The notes: generated by a model not told the origin, from the sequence alone. DNA of 64,000 nt from Micromussa lordhowensis (GCA_964020085.1 OZ026607.1:6870779-6934778), one strand, 5' to 3'; shown: positions 25,382-37,942, numbered from the stretch's first letter. Numbers and translations are program-made.

Positions 25382-26390
25382 ATGAAGACGAAACAAATTG
25401 ATCAGCTACGAGCTCGCACTGGGTTGAGAGGCTGGATGACAAGAGATTTTAACGCTATTAGGAACATTATTGAGTCCGACTCGCCTGACGTTACTAGAGT
25501 GGAGGAAAAGCCGGATTCAATTACTACGAGACTGCAGAAAGCAGAGGATCTGCAGATGGAGATCGAAAAACTCTTGAACGATGACTCTGATGTACGGGCA
25601 GAAGTGGACGCCCAAGGACCATGGTTCGATATGGTAAGAGATCGTATTCATTCTGTGAAATTGTGGGGTTAAAAAATAGTCAGAAGCAAAATACAAATGA
25701 GAAGCCCGAAACCATTACACCTAAACCAAAGCATACGTCATGTACGCCTAAAATGAAATTACCCAAGACCGACCTTAGAAAATTCTCGGGCGAGGTGTTG
25801 GATTGGCCAGGATTCTGGGACATTTTCAGGGTATCCATACATGACATGACAACCCCGAAATACCTACTGTTCAGGAGTTTGTGTACTTGAAGTCCCTACT
25901 GACTAATGAAGCTGCAGGATATGTGGCAAACATCAGGACTCAAGAGGCCAACTATGAAGTTGCTGTGAACCGCCTGAAATCACGTTATGGAAAGGATGAA
26001 GTACAAAGAAACCGCCTTATGACTAAGCTGGCAGACATGAAATCACTTGATCAGTCAAACAAGGCTATGAGGGATGCAGTGGATGAACTTTGTGCAACTG
26101 TGCGAGCACTTGAAGTGCAAGGAGTTACTACAGAACAATATGGAGCCCTTTTGATGCCTTTGATTGAAACGAAACTTCCGAAGGATCGGAGATTGGAGTG
26201 GGCCCGAGAGAAAGCTGGCTTAGCAAAGGAAGATGTAGGATTCTCGAAGATGTTGAAATTTTTGGAGCGGGAGTTAGACACTCGAGAGAGTGCAGACAAG
26301 TCTGTTGAGAGACGAGAGCCTTTTGATCATCACCAGCTTGAGGAAAAGGAAACACCTTTGTTGCCAACTGCTTCAGGTTTAATGGCTTAA
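25382..26390 (+). pseudogene. BEL/Pao gag (DUF1759-like), frameshifted
   Basis: Three overlapping frames (25382-25672, 25621-25890, 25881-26390) together encode a gag. An N-terminal helical segment is followed by the conserved LPKTDLRKFSGEVLDWPGFW, which marks the DUF1759 family of BEL/Pao and related gags, then KSLLTNEAAGYV and a helical region. At least two frameshifts separate the pieces. Confidence 0.75.
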
Positions 26391-27356
26391 CCTGTAGCCT
26401 GTACCCTCTGCAAAGATCCATACAACTCTAAACAGTGCTCTGTATCTATGTCAGTGGAGGACCGCTTCAAAAAACTAAAGGCAGCAAGGGCTTGTTATCG
26501 TTGTGCTCGAAGTGGACACCGGATGAGTGCAGCAGGTTTCGAAAACCATGCCCATGTGGACGGGGATCCCACATCCCACAACTGTGTAAGACTGGTGGAG
26601 TAAAGATTCCAGAAGTTCAGAAACCACTTCCAGTGATCCCTCCAAGTAACCCGCCTAATCATCCAAGTTGGAATCTTGCTGCCCCTTCTTATGTGCCGTC
26701 AACCCAGAGTCAAGTGCCACCATTATCCCAGCCTCCACAGGCTGTCGTAATGTCGTCTGCAAGGAATGCTGACATTAAAACTGCTGGCGTGATGATGAGA
26801 ACTGTGTGTGTAGTTATTGAGAATGTGGTTGTAAGAGCTCTGTGTGACACCTGGGCAACTTTTACAATGATGTCATCTTTGTTGGCTGTAAGTGTGCCGA
26901 AGAGAGTTGTTGGAAGACGCCGTTTGCGGATTGAGACACTTGGAGATGTGCTGGAAGGTGAATTTGATGTTGTTGAGGTGACTGCGAGAGGAATGAACCT
27001 TGCAAATACCTTCACCTCTTCAAGCTGTAGCAATGGATGAGTTGTCTGGTGTCTTCGAGAGGGTGGAGCCTGAGTCTTATCAAGCTCTTCAAGAGGTTGT
27101 TGGTGGTTTACCAGTCCTTTTTGATCTCACTGGTCCTGGTGTAGACGACATTGGTATTGTGTTTGGAGAAGTTTGCTATGATACCATTGTACATGGTATG
27201 ACCTGGAAATTGAGGAATGGTCTCAAGGGAACACCAACAATTTTCGGATGGATTCTTCATGGTGGCAGTGGATCTACTCCAGCCGCAGGTGTGGCAGCGA
27301 GAGCTAATGTCCATGCATTTAGAGCCTCTGTTCATGAGCAACTGCAGAACTTTTGA
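26391..27356 (+). pseudogene. BEL/Pao zinc-knuckle and aspartic protease region, broken
   Basis: Cys/His pairs resembling CCHC knuckles (CYRCARSGHRM-type in one frame) are followed by a retropepsin-like segment, VRALCDTWATFTMMS. The catalytic DTGA/DSGA motif has become DTWA, so the protease would be inactive. The part at 27000-27356 carries the GTPTIFGWILHGG linker typical between protease and RT in BEL elements. Confidence 0.65.
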
Positions 27357-27359
27357 ACT

Positions 27360-28424
27360 TTGGACCACCTTGGTGTTGCGCAGGAGAAAGTGTTCGAACG
27401 AGACCTGGAGTTGGAAGTGAAGAATGCTATCCAACGCAACAAATCTGGAAAGTACGTTGTGTCTTGGCCTTGGAAACCTCAAGCCCGAAAGAATTTAGCA
27501 CTTAACAAGGCCCTTTGTAAAACCAGGCTTCGTCGCATGGTAAGAAAGATGACACCTGAAGAGTACACAGCATACGACAATCAGTTAAAAACTCTTCTCA
27601 AAGAGGGGCACATCGAACTGTTACCAAATGATTGCCTTCCCCAGACTTATCTTCCGCATCGAGGAGTTGTTAAGCTTGATCGTGAGACAACTAAACTACG
27701 CATAGTGCATGATGCCTCAGCAAAGTCTGAGGGTGGCCTTTCTCTCAACGATGCCCTTGAGAAAGGACCAAACCTTTTGCCACTGTTGTGGGGCATACTT
27801 CTCCGTTTCCGAATTGGCAAGGTTGGCGTTGTGGGTGATCTCGAAAAGGCATTTCTACAGCTGTCGCTTCATGATGAAGACCGGAATGTTTGTTGTTTCT
27901 TGTGGCTTAACCCCCAAGGAGAGATTGAGGTGTACAGATACAAGAAGGTTTTCTTCAGTGCCAAATCTTCACCATTTCTGCTGCAAGTAGTCCTGAAACA
28001 ACATTTAGAGAGTTTCGTCAACAAATCAGAAATGGCTTCCCAACTTCTTCGCAATCTCTACATGGATGACCCTGTGAACTCTATAGAGAATACTGAGAAA
28101 GCTAGGGAGTTCTGGCATGAGGCAGTGCGCATCTTTAAAGATGGCGGCTTCAACCTACGAAAATTCCGATCCAATGAAGAAGATCTTCTCCTCGAGTTTT
28201 CAGACAGCCAAGTACAACAGATACACAACTTGGTGTTAGCTGGGACTTGGAGTCTGATGAAGATATGGAGTCACTATGGAAGATATTGTGCCCAAGAAAC
28301 TCACGAAGAGAGAAGTGTTGTCCTGTCTGTCTTAGATTTACGACCCATGTGGGTTGGTGAGTCCGGTTGTTACTCCACTGAAGATTATCGTCCAGGACTG
28401 TTGGAAATAGAAGCTAGGATGTGA
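27360..28424 (+). pseudogene. BEL/Pao reverse transcriptase segment
   Basis: Open for 354 codons. RT motifs are clear: LRIVHDASAKSEGGLSLND, GVVGDLEKAFLQLSL (motif A Asp), FSAKSSPFLLQ, and the catalytic box LYMDDPVNS, where the usual YVDD(F/L) is YMDD-P. A frameshift and stop near 28424 separate it from RNase H. Confidence 0.8.
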
Positions 28425-28449
28425 TGAGGAAGTCAACCTGGAATTCCGA

Positions 28450-29010
28450 ATGCGTGTAGAAGAAGTGTTGACAGGATTCTCTGGTGGAAACCGATGGTTA
28501 GGAATCACACCCTCTCAATGCAAGGACACAAAAGTGTCGCTTCATGTTTTCACTGACGCCTCGTCTAGAGCCTACGCAGCAGCAGCCTACTTTCGTGTAG
28601 CGGATATTAAAGGAAACGTAACAGTGAATCTTGTTGCTTCGAAGTGCCGACTTGCCCCTCCAGATGGCGACACAATACCTCGTCTCGAACTCCTTGGTGC
28701 TTTACTGGGAGCTCGACTTCTGAATTCGCTGAGACCAGAGTACAATGACGTGCTCAAGATAGATGATGAATTCCTTTGGACGGATTCCAGTGTTGTTCTT
28801 GCATGGATTAAACAGGGACCGCGTGTGGGTGGAGTGTTCGTGGCCAATCGTGTGGAGGAGATCACAGCTGTTGGTGGAGTGTGGTCATGGGTTCCCACAA
28901 ATGAAAACCCTGCGGACTTGCCTACTCGAGGTATGACGGTCATCCAGTTGTCTTCCTCCAAGATTTGGTGGAAGGGCCCTGAATGGTTGAAACGACCTGA
29001 GGCAGAATGA
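28450..29010 (+). pseudogene. BEL/Pao RNase H segment
   Basis: Contains LHVFTDASSRAYAAAAYF (first Asp), IPRLELLGALLGARL (Glu), LWTDSSVVLAWI (Asp) and VPTNENPADLPTRG, the standard order for BEL/Pao RNase H. In frame for 186 codons, then a stop. Confidence 0.75.
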
Positions 29011-29043
29011 CCGAAGCATCCAAACAATGGAGCAGGTACCGCG

Positions 29044-29775
29044 TTGCTAATGATGGCTCTAGTGAACAATGACGTACCGAAATATGTGAAGGACATTGTT
29101 GACACACCCAGGACGAGCAAGTACATTCGCACTTTAAGAAGTGTACCATGGATGCTGCATTGGCACAAGTCAAACACTCAAACTATGTTGACCTCAGAAG
29201 AGTTGCAGCGTGCCAGGAAGGTGATCCTGAAACAGGTGCAAAGGAAGTTTTTCTGGAAGGAGTTGAAGTCACTAGAAAATGGTCAACCAGTTCAGCGCCA
29301 GTCTAGTCTGATGTCCCTACACCCGTTCTTGTAAGATGGTTTGATCAGGATGGCCGTTTGCAACAAGTGGAAGCGACCTTTGACGAGCTTCATCCAGTTC
29401 TTGTAAAGAAGTGTGGTGTTGTCGAACAGTTAGTGCTTCACATTCATGAACAAATGCAACACGCCGGTACTGCCACAGTTATTTCAGAACTGAGACGCCA
29501 AGGATTTGGATCTTGCGCTCGAAGAAGTCAGTCTCTTCTGTAACAAGGAAATGCAGGAAATGCAGCAGGTTCTTAGCTGCTCCAGCATCTGAGCAGACAC
29601 CCCCGTTCCCTCGGTGTCGTGTGACCTGCGAGCGTCCCTTTGAAACTCCTGGTATGGATCTAGGGGGACTGCTATACTTGAAGGATAACAGCAAGGTCTG
29701 GTTCGTTGTATTCACGTGCATGTCAGTAAGAGCCATTCATTTGAGACGTGAAGAAAGCGTGTACGAGTACAGTAA
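29044..29775 (+). pseudogene. BEL/Pao integrase N-terminal part, truncated
   Basis: An HHCC zinc-binding arrangement (HIHEQMQHAG ... CRKCSRFLA) spans a frameshift at about 29510. The start of the catalytic core follows (TPGMDLGG, first catalytic Asp; then VVFTCMSVRAIHL). The core stops near 29775, where CAGCAG-rich sequence takes over, so the second Asp and the Glu are absent. Confidence 0.7.
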
Positions 29776-30385
29776 TGGTGAGAGCAGCGTTCGTCTGCAG
29801 TGTACGTTATTAACTGCAGCGTTCTGGAGTCTAGTGAGTTCGACGGCGTGTGCAGTATAGGTGACAGCAGCGTTGAGAAGACAGCAGCATCGTCGAGTGT
29901 AGCATTCGTCACAGCAGCACTTGGGAGATCAATGTACGCGACAGCAGCATTTGGGACGCATTTGTGAAACTTAGTGCACAACAGACAAGTGCAGCATTCG
30001 TAACTGCAGCAATGCCAGTCTCCGCTGTTAGCACGTGGTTTCGGCGTTTGCAAGTCCTCTGTTCGTGTCAGTAGAGTCAAGCGATGCTCATAAGAGAAGC
30101 CAGTCTTCGTGACGGCAGCAATTGGGAGTCCAGTCTTCGTAACGGCAGCGTGCGGTGTAAGCGAGTCCAGCGTTCGTGCCAGCGGCGAGTGCGAGTCCGA
30201 TGTTCACGTATTTGTGACAGGACGACTATGAGGGGAGTCTTCGTAACACCAGCATGTATAACGGCAGCGTTGGCAAGTCCAGTTTTCGTCCTCCTTTGGT
30301 GAGTCCAGTTCGAGACAGCAGCATCTGCAAGGCCAGTCTTTGTACGTGGGGCGTGGCGAGCCGAGTTCGACATGATCCTGTGATA
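29381..30385. repeat. 1,005-bp segmental duplication, copy A
   Basis: Nearly identical to 31336-32340 at an offset of 1,955 bp, with only scattered substitutions seen. It contains part of the BEL integrase, then CAGCAG/TTCGTxACAGCAG-rich sequence of unknown origin. Open minus-strand frames in it look like composition artefacts. Confidence 0.9.
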
Positions 30386-31335
30386 ACTATTACTTGCTAG
30401 AAAAGTTAAGAACGCTTGGAGATAAATCAAGAAACATTTTGGCAACAAAAGCAGCTTCAAGTTTTAGGGGCCGTAGAGCAGAATACGGCCCGCTAAATTG
30501 ACCGATCACAGCGCGCGTACTAAATGAGAGATATAATAAAGTCTGTTAACATTCTAGAGACATTTAGTCTTACTCGCTACCCGCCTAGATTAGCCTCAGC
30601 TATTTGCGGGTTAGCGTTGTTTTTGTAAAATTTTGTTGATTTAATAATAAACTTGAACTTGATTTAATCTGATTTAATGCGTACCAGTACAGAATTTATA
30701 AGTTAGATTTCTGCTCCTGCAATTTCCACATCTATCAATTTTCGCGATCTGGTAAAGGGGAGGTTGATGTGTATCGTTTTATGTCTAAACATAGTTCAGA
30801 TCACTATGTGCTTTTTTGTCACAATCCCCTTTGATGTGTCTTCATGCATGAAGTTGATACATACAAGGACAGATTTTAAGTTACACAGCACAATTTGACA
30901 CTACTTTGAGAAATAAAGGTTACTGTAAGTCTTGGAACGCGCAGATAGATAAATCACTGTGTAAAATATGTCACTATCAACTATGTGCCGCAGCATTACT
31001 ATCCATTAGATACCCTAGTTACAGTGTTTAAAACAAACAGCAGACGAACTATTTATTCAGGCAACCGAAACGTGAATAAAACGTGAATCTGTTACCACAT
31101 TGTAAAACACACAACAGAGTGTTTCTACCTTCGCATTCTGATGTTCAGCACCACAAAGGAATTGCCACTTCTTCCTCGTTCTTTACCAGGCAGCTGTGAA
31201 CAAATCAGAAAGCTTCAAAGTCAGATCGAAGGAAACGGAAAGTGCTGATGAAGCGATACTTAATTAAGGGTGACACTCTTCATACTACAATCTTTGTCGG
31301 AATAAAATAATAAATAAAACCACCCCTCTCCACGT
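30386..31335. repeat. Spacer unit X, copy 1
   Basis: Runs from TACTTGCTAGAAAAGTTAAG (30391) to CACCCCTCTCCACGTTGA. A second copy with small internal deletions lies at 34659-35515. Contains short A/T-rich runs and AATAAA motifs; no ORF. It may be a solo LTR or non-autonomous element. Confidence 0.75.
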
Positions 31336-32340
31336 TGACGAGCTTCATCCAGTTCTTGTAAAGAAGTGTGGTGTCGTCGAACAGTTAGTGATTCACATTC
31401 ATGAACAAATGCAACACGCCGGTACTGCCACAGTTATTTCAGAACTGAGACGCCAAGGATTTGGATCTTGCGCTCGAAGAAGTCAGTCTCTTCTGTAACA
31501 AGGAAATGCAGGAAATGCAGCAGGTTCTTAGCTGCTCCAGCATCTGAGCAGACACCCCCGTTCCCTCGGTGTCGTGTGACCTGCGAGCGTCCCTTTGAAA
31601 CTACTGGTATGGATCTAGGGGGACCGCTATACTTGAAGGATAACAGCAAGGTCTGGTTCGTTGTATTCACGTGCATGTCAGTAAGAGCCATTCATTTGAG
31701 ACGTGAAGAAAGCGTGTACGAGTACAGTAATGGTAAGAGCAGCGTTCGTCTGCAGTGTACGTTATTAACTGCAGCGTTCTGGAGTCTAGTGAGTTCGACG
31801 GCGTGTGCAGTATAGGTGACAGCAGCGTTGAGAAGACAGCAGCATCGTCGAGTGTAGCATTCGTCACAGCAGCACTTGGGAGATCAATGTACGCGACAGC
31901 AGCATTTGGGACGCATTTGTGAAACTTAGTGCACAACAGACAAGTGCAGCATTCGTAACTGCAGCAATGCCAGTCTCCGCTGTTAGCACGTGGTTTCGGC
32001 GTTTGCAAGTCCTCTGTTCGTGTCAGTAGAGTCAAGCGATGCTCATAAGAGAAGCCAGTCTTCGTGACGGCAGCAATTGGGAGTCCAGTCTTCGTAACGG
32101 CAGCGTGCGGTGTAAGCGAGTCCAGCGTTCGTGCCAGCGGCGAGTGCGAGTCCGATGTTCACGTATTTGTGACAGGACGACTATGAGGGGAGTCTTCGTA
32201 ACACCAGCATGTATAACGGCAGCGTTGGCAAGTCCAGTTTTCGTCCTCCTTTGGTGAGTCCAGTTCGAGACAGCAGCATCTGCAAGGCCAGTCTTTGTAC
32301 GTGGGGCGTGGCGAGCCGAGTTCGACATGATCCTGTGATA
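31336..32340. repeat. 1,005-bp segmental duplication, copy A'
   Basis: Same length as copy A. It starts at GACGAGCTTCATCCAGTTC and ends at GACATGATCCTGTGATA, after which the sequences diverge. The pattern A-X-A' suggests a tandem duplication of a 1,955-bp unit followed by loss of the second X, or recombination across X. Confidence 0.9.
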
Positions 32341-32817
32341 TCTGGATGGGCAAAATGAAGGAGCAGTCGAAGAAGACATGCTGTTCGAAGATATCATCAC
32401 ATAGATGCCAGTAAAGCTAAACAGTCCGCCATAAAGCGGAAATTCTTGGAAGAAGAAACGGCGATCAAACAGAACTTGGGGTCGATGATACTAGGCGATA
32501 GGCCCCCAAGAAGCCCTGTGAACGAAAGCGAGTCAAGGCCGGGCCGTGATCTGAATGCTGCCCCGCTAAAAATATATGGCGCGAAAATCTAAAAGTTCAA
32601 AAGCACTCTATTCATGAAAGTTAAAACGTGCGAGTGACGCGTTATTTAATCTCCTCAAATGTTGAAATGATGGCTTAGAAATCACGACGGGTTCAGTGCC
32701 TTACAGCAATGCAAACTGAATTGAGTGTGCAGATGGGATGAAATACGGAAATTGCATTTTTTCGAAGCATTTTGTTTGTCACTGAAAAAATTCTCAGTTC
32801 GTGCTATTAGCAATCGA

Positions 32818-32996
32818 TACAGTAGAACCCCGATATAACGAAGGGCCAAGGGACTGGCAAAATATGTACGCTATAACGAAGTTTTGTTGTATGAAGCTTC
32901 TTTTCGACATATTTTACTATTACTGGGGCCAGGAAACTCGTTCATTGGCTGAGGACTTCGTTATATAGAGGTTCATTAAATCGAGTTTCCTCTGTA
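32818..32996. mobile_element. pogo/Tigger-like MITE, copy 1
   Basis: Ends are TACAGTAGAACCCCGATATAAC and the inverted form ending TCCTCTGTA. CAGT ends flanked by TA are typical of pogo/Tigger MITEs. Inverted relative to the copy at 33331-33510. Confidence 0.75.
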
Positions 32997-33330
32997 CACA
33001 CCTGTGGGGAGAATTTGACGTTCGTACTTCTGTGTGCTGTTCCCTGACTAAAACACTTTGTGAGCAAAATATAATGTCGAAGGTTTCTTTACCGGTTTGT
33101 TTGCTGCGGGAAATTACCAACCGTGAAATGAGCACGACAAAGTTGATTGCATAATACTGCAGTGAGGATGGAAAAATAGAGAAATTACAATCTAAAAACA
33201 AGCAAAGATTAAAAGATGTGTAATCTCTTCCGAGATGACAGATTGGTGGTTTTTGTGTCGTGGAGCGATCAAGGCCAAAATAAATATCTTAGGAAAGCCA
33301 GCGAGACTTGAAAGCGCGAAAGCAAAGCGG

Positions 33331-33510
33331 TACAGTGGAACCTCGATTTAACGAACCCCTATATAACAAAGTCCTCGGCATAACAAACGATTTTCCTGGC
33401 CCCAGTAACAGTAAAATATGTAGAAAAGGAGCTTGATACAACGAAACTTCGTTATAGCAAACATATTTTCCCAGTCCAGTGGCCCTTCGGTATATCGAGC
33501 TTCCACTGTA
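33331..33510. mobile_element. pogo/Tigger-like MITE, copy 2
   Basis: Starts TACAGTGGAACCTCGATTTA and ends ATCGAGCTTCCACTGTA. Internal ATAACGAA/TTCGTTAT units match copy 1 in reverse orientation. Confidence 0.8.
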
Positions 33511-33514
33511 GTAG

Positions 33515-33720
33515 GATTAAAATGCCTCTGAACAACAAATGTGCAAAATACCTGGAACAGATTCAGATCATACAACTGTTACATTGGTTTTGCTGATCTG
33601 TCCTCCCGCTGTGTCTTCAAATGAATAAATAATCTGCAAAAACAATCCAATGAACATTGACGTCAATACAACCTTCTTAAATGATACTTTAAAGAACTAG
33701 ATTCTTCCTTCGACTTTTGC
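33515..33720. repeat. Dispersed repeat also at about 36145-36350
   Basis: AGGATTAAAATGC(C/A)TCTGAACA, TGCAAAAT and ATACAACCTTC(C/T)TAAAT phrases occur in the same order at both places. No gene in 32,400-34,300 beyond these repeats. Confidence 0.55.
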
Positions 33721-34313
33721 TGCGCAGCGAACGTAGCGAGCGAGCAGCAACATAAACAGGATTTAAGAAGAATATATAGAAGGGGATACGAATTCTTGAA
33801 TTCATCACTTTTTACCAGAATGCATTGCATTTAACCAGAGTGCACTGCACCACTTTTTACCAGAGTGCATTGCACCACAAACAACACGAGGATGTCACAC
33901 CATCGAGCTGTCGTCTTTTTTCGTGTAGATTCCAGTGAGAGAGATTAGTGGTTTGTTTTGCTCTGATTTACCTGTGAAATGATGTGACGGGGATCGTGCT
34001 TGACTTTCACAATTCTTGCTTTTGTTCTTAATGCAGTGTGTGAAAGTTCGTAAATCTGGATGATTAATTGTGATATCTTAATTTTAACGTAGTACAGTAT
34101 GTCATTTCTTAGCAGTCTCGCGTCCTTGGCCGAATTCGTAAATGAAGAGAAATCGTCGTTACTAAAGCTTGTAGAATAATTTGGAAAAACGAAAACCGTA
34201 CAACACGCTATTTCACACATGCTGCGATCTACTTCTTTATCCAAACATGAATATTTAAGTTAAAGCGTTAGCATTTTCACACATTAAGATGGACGCGTCC
34301 TCGGCACGTACCT

Positions 34314-34466
34314 CTTACTAACCGAGTTCGAGGGCCGTACTGTAAGTTACGGACCGAGTTTTTCCCCCATTTATGGCCCAAACGCGAAGCGTGCGGGCCA
34401 TAAATCGAAGGGGAAAAACGAGGATCCGTAACTTACAGTACGGACCGAGAAAACGAGGTTAGTAAG
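34314..34466. repeat. Palindromic element, arms about 70 bp
   Basis: CTTACTAACC...GTACTGTAAGTTACGG on the left is mirrored by CCGTAACTTACAGTAC...GGTTAGTAAG on the right, around a GC-rich centre. Confidence 0.75.
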
Positions 34467-34658
34467 ATATTTATTATATCTCTACTGTGTGTCCGACGGG
34501 TTCGGGAACGATTTCTATTCACACGGAACGGCTTCAAATGTATGACGCATCTCGAAAGCAAAACGAGTCAATTTAAAAAATCGTTAATTGATTCTTAAGA
34601 AGTCGTTAGCAGGTTTTAATACACAATTTTAGAAGTAAAAGAAAGTTTTGAACTTTTT

Positions 34659-35515
34659 TACTTGCTAGAAAAGTTAAGAACGCTTGGAGATAAATCAAGA
34701 AACATTTTGGCAACAAAAGCAGCTTCAAGTTTTAGCGGGCAGTACAGTAGAATACGGCCCGCTAAATTGACCAATCACAGCGCGCGTACCAAATGAGAGA
34801 TATAATAAAGTCTGTTAACATTCTAGAGACATTTAACCTGATTTAATGCGTATCAGTACAGAATTTATAAGTTAGATTTCTGCTCCTGCAATTTCCACAT
34901 CTATCGATTTTCGCGATCTGGTAAAGGGGAGGTTGATGTGTATCGTTTTATGTCCAAACATAGTTCAGATCACTATGTGCTTTTTTGTCACGATCCCTTT
35001 TCACACCTCACCTTCGATGTGTCATCATGCATGAAGTTGATACATACAAGGACAGATTTTAAGTTACACAGCACAATTTGACACTACTTTGAGAAATAAA
35101 GGTTACTGTAAGTCTTGGAACGCGCAGATAGATAAATCGCTGCGTAAAATATGTCACTATCAACTATGTGCCGCAGCATTACTATGCTTAAGATACCCTA
35201 GTTACAGTGTTTAAAACAAGCAGCAGACGAACTATTTATTCAGGCAACCGAAACGTGAATAAAACGTGAATCTGTTACCACATTGTGAAAGACACAACCG
35301 AGGGTTTCTACCTTCGCATTCTGATGTTCAGCACCACAAAGGAATTGCCACTTCTTCCTCGTTCTTTACCAAGCACCTGTGAACAAATCAGAAAGCTTCA
35401 AAGTCAGATCGAAGGAAAGTGCTGATGAAGCGATACTTAACTAAGGGTGACACTCTTCATACTACAATCTTTGTCGGAATAAAATAATAAATAAAACCAC
35501 CCCTCTCCACGTTGA
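34659..35515. repeat. Spacer unit X, copy 2
   Basis: Same start (TACTTGCTAGAAAAGTTAAG) and end (CCCCTCTCCACGTTGA) as 30386-31335, with a deletion after GAGACATTTA and small differences. Confidence 0.75.
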
Positions 35516-37710
35516 ACTGGCGCTAAATACAAATCAAGCTATTTTTTCCAAGTTATAATGCTGGAGTTTTCTTCGCCGGTTTGTTTGCTGCGGGAAATCA
35601 TCAAATGCCAGTTGCACAATGGCGGAAAAGTGTGAGCTTGCAATAATGACTCATTATGAGAAGTTTCGCAGCGACTAAAGCCTACTTTTCTTAGACTGAT
35701 CCTTTTGGACTGAGAAATCTATCTTCTATAGGACACTGAGAATTCAAAGTTCTTGAAATTTCTTCGCCGAAATCTCTCGAGTTCGTACACGCTTGAATTG
35801 CTTCATTTCGAAAGATGCGCTAAGCTAAACTTAATAGAGACGAGCAACTTGTATGTACTATACTTACAATCGTCCTAAGACCGTCCCAGAAATTCTGAAG
35901 TTCACTTCGCTCTTTGGATAATGCTGTGAATCCAAATTTGTAAAGCAAACGAGATAAAAATTAGAATGTGCTCTATGAAGCGTTATTTGATCTGCATGTA
36001 GTCCCATGTAGTCAAGTGACCACATTGGCTTTAGAAAAAATGTCAATGAACATAGAGTTTTGGTGCCGAAAGCTCTTCATTGAAGGCTTGTCAAAGCCAT
36101 GTAAAAATGGTTTGAGCTAACCCCCAAGACGAAAGCAAAGGAGTAGGATTAAAATGCATCTGAACACTAATATTATTGCATAATTATTATGCAAAATGTC
36201 TAAAACAGACTCTCATATCGTAACTGTTTAATTGGTTATGCTGATTTGCTCTCTTGTTGATTCTTCAAGTAAAACTATCAAAGTCTGCAATAGCAAATAA
36301 CGTTAACGGCAATACAACCTTCCTAAATCTGGATACTTTGGAGAAATAGATTCATGTACTCAAACTTCTAAAGTGTTTAAAACAAACAGCAGACGAACGA
36401 ACATTTCTTCAGACATGCATTCTTGAAAAATGCAAAGTTGTTGCCCAGTTGTTAAGCAAACGACAGAGTTTCTACCTTCTGATGTTTCTGTTCAAATCAG
36501 CACCAAGTAATCGCTACTTCTTCCTTCCTCCTATCGACCAAACACCTGTGAATAAATGTCATAAATCTGAAAGTTTCAACGTCACATCAAAGGAAACTGA
36601 AAGTGCTAACATCTACATCTACATCTACATTTATTAATTGACAACGCTTTCGCATCAAGTCAACGCTTTCGCATCAAGCTAAAAATAGGAGTGACTCGCT
36701 TGACGTCCTGTCTAGTCACGTGACGTTTATTGATCGTTCGAAGAATAACATTATAATAATTAGATGACAGTTTCAGCGATAAATCAAGAGATTGTCCACA
36801 GCACATTAAGGTATCAGTGTACCCCAAATGACCATCATTCTTTGGCCCCGCTTTACAGTCGGACGTTTGACGCAAACCCCAATAAAGTATATATTTTCTG
36901 AGAGCTTAATAATTGTAGATTACGATGGTATATTCATCGACATAAAAAAATGTACGGTTTTCCGAATATAGCGCGCTATTTCCCAAAGTACAGAGGTTCA
37001 CTAACCAAGTTCGTTTCCGGTCAGATTTGATCGGGAGAACACGATCAACATCGCTATGTCTTCTTGACACCTTTCTCTAAAAAACGGTGTCGGGAAATCT
37101 CGATTACTTGTCTGGTTTGTTCCTGACACGCAGTTGAACTTTGAGAGTTGATAAAACATGCATTCTCTTCACTAAAAAGGTCATAACTTTTGAAAGAAGC
37201 CAAAAATGAAAATTCCCCGACACCGTTTTTTTGCCTGATTATCGGGCAACGTTCTCTCCAAATTTCAGCGAAAAACGTTGAAAACTCGCCGGAACCGAAT
37301 TCAAAATGTGCACCTCACTTGCTGAAATTTTCGTTTCGAGATACGAAGAAAAATATACTTTTGGGCGTTCTTCCGGTGTAATGAGATAATTACACAAAAC
37401 GTGTGAAAGTTAATTACCCGTTGATAGACCAAGTAAAGGCTCAGTTTACTTTAACAATAGAGCTCATATCAATAACAAAGCGGACTCAAATGTTGCTCCT
37501 GGCGGGAAATATCCTTTGGAAGATCTGGATTCCGCCGCTCGCGTTTACGGTTAGTAAGGAAACAATTTTCGTTTAATTTTTCATTTTTCATGTTTTAAAT
37601 GTCTTTGCTAATGCAGATTCACCATTCATCTAACGAAACAGGTTGAATGATGCCGAAGACAAGTAGAAAGCGTTCTCATAAACAAGGGACAGGAAACGAA
37701 CGGGCACGTA

Positions 37711-37716
37711 CGCGTG
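37711..37716. repeat. Target-site duplication, left (CGCGTG)
   Basis: Identical to 59766-59771 immediately outside the terminal repeats. Confidence 0.95.
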
Positions 37717-37900
37717 AGTAGTACAGTACGCGCCTCTGGGTCATAACCAATCAGAGAGCAGGATTAATACCACGTGACCAAAATGGACCAATCAGAATGC
37801 AGCTAGCACATTCCATTCTCACATTCCATTCCAGCGCCATCTTGAATACCGAGTGCGCTACTGGGGCCGAGTCGCGCCTGCGCATAACAGACAAAACGGA
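37717..37900 (+). repeat. Polinton left terminal inverted repeat
   Basis: Identical by eye to the right repeat over its first about 165 bases, then one 4-base indel and a substitution. It contains two CCAATCAG boxes, a CACGTG E-box and GCCATCTTG, the complement of a YY1-type AAGATGGC core, so it may also act as a promoter. Confidence 0.95.
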
Positions 37901-37942
37901 TATGATTTTAAAATTGATTTTATTTACAATATTTACATATGA

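Larger units (their letters stand above)
25308..29775 (+). mobile_element. BEL/Pao LTR retrotransposon, internal region, degraded
   Basis: A likely primer-binding site TGGTGACCCCGACGTGACC lies at 25308-25326. It is followed by gag, zinc-knuckle, protease, RT, RNase H and integrase segments in BEL/Pao order, in several frames. The 5' LTR should end just before 25308. I could not find a matching 3' LTR, so element limits are uncertain. Numerous frameshifts and stops mean it is not autonomous. Confidence 0.8.

Noticed and set aside
30386..31335. 3' LTR of the BEL element
   Set aside because: No match to the sequence preceding the primer-binding site at 25308, and a second copy lies away from any BEL end.
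29712..32400. Minus-strand ORFs of 85-127 codons in the duplicated block
   Set aside because: They fall in CAGCAG-rich repetitive DNA, occur identically in both copies because of the duplication, and show no domain.
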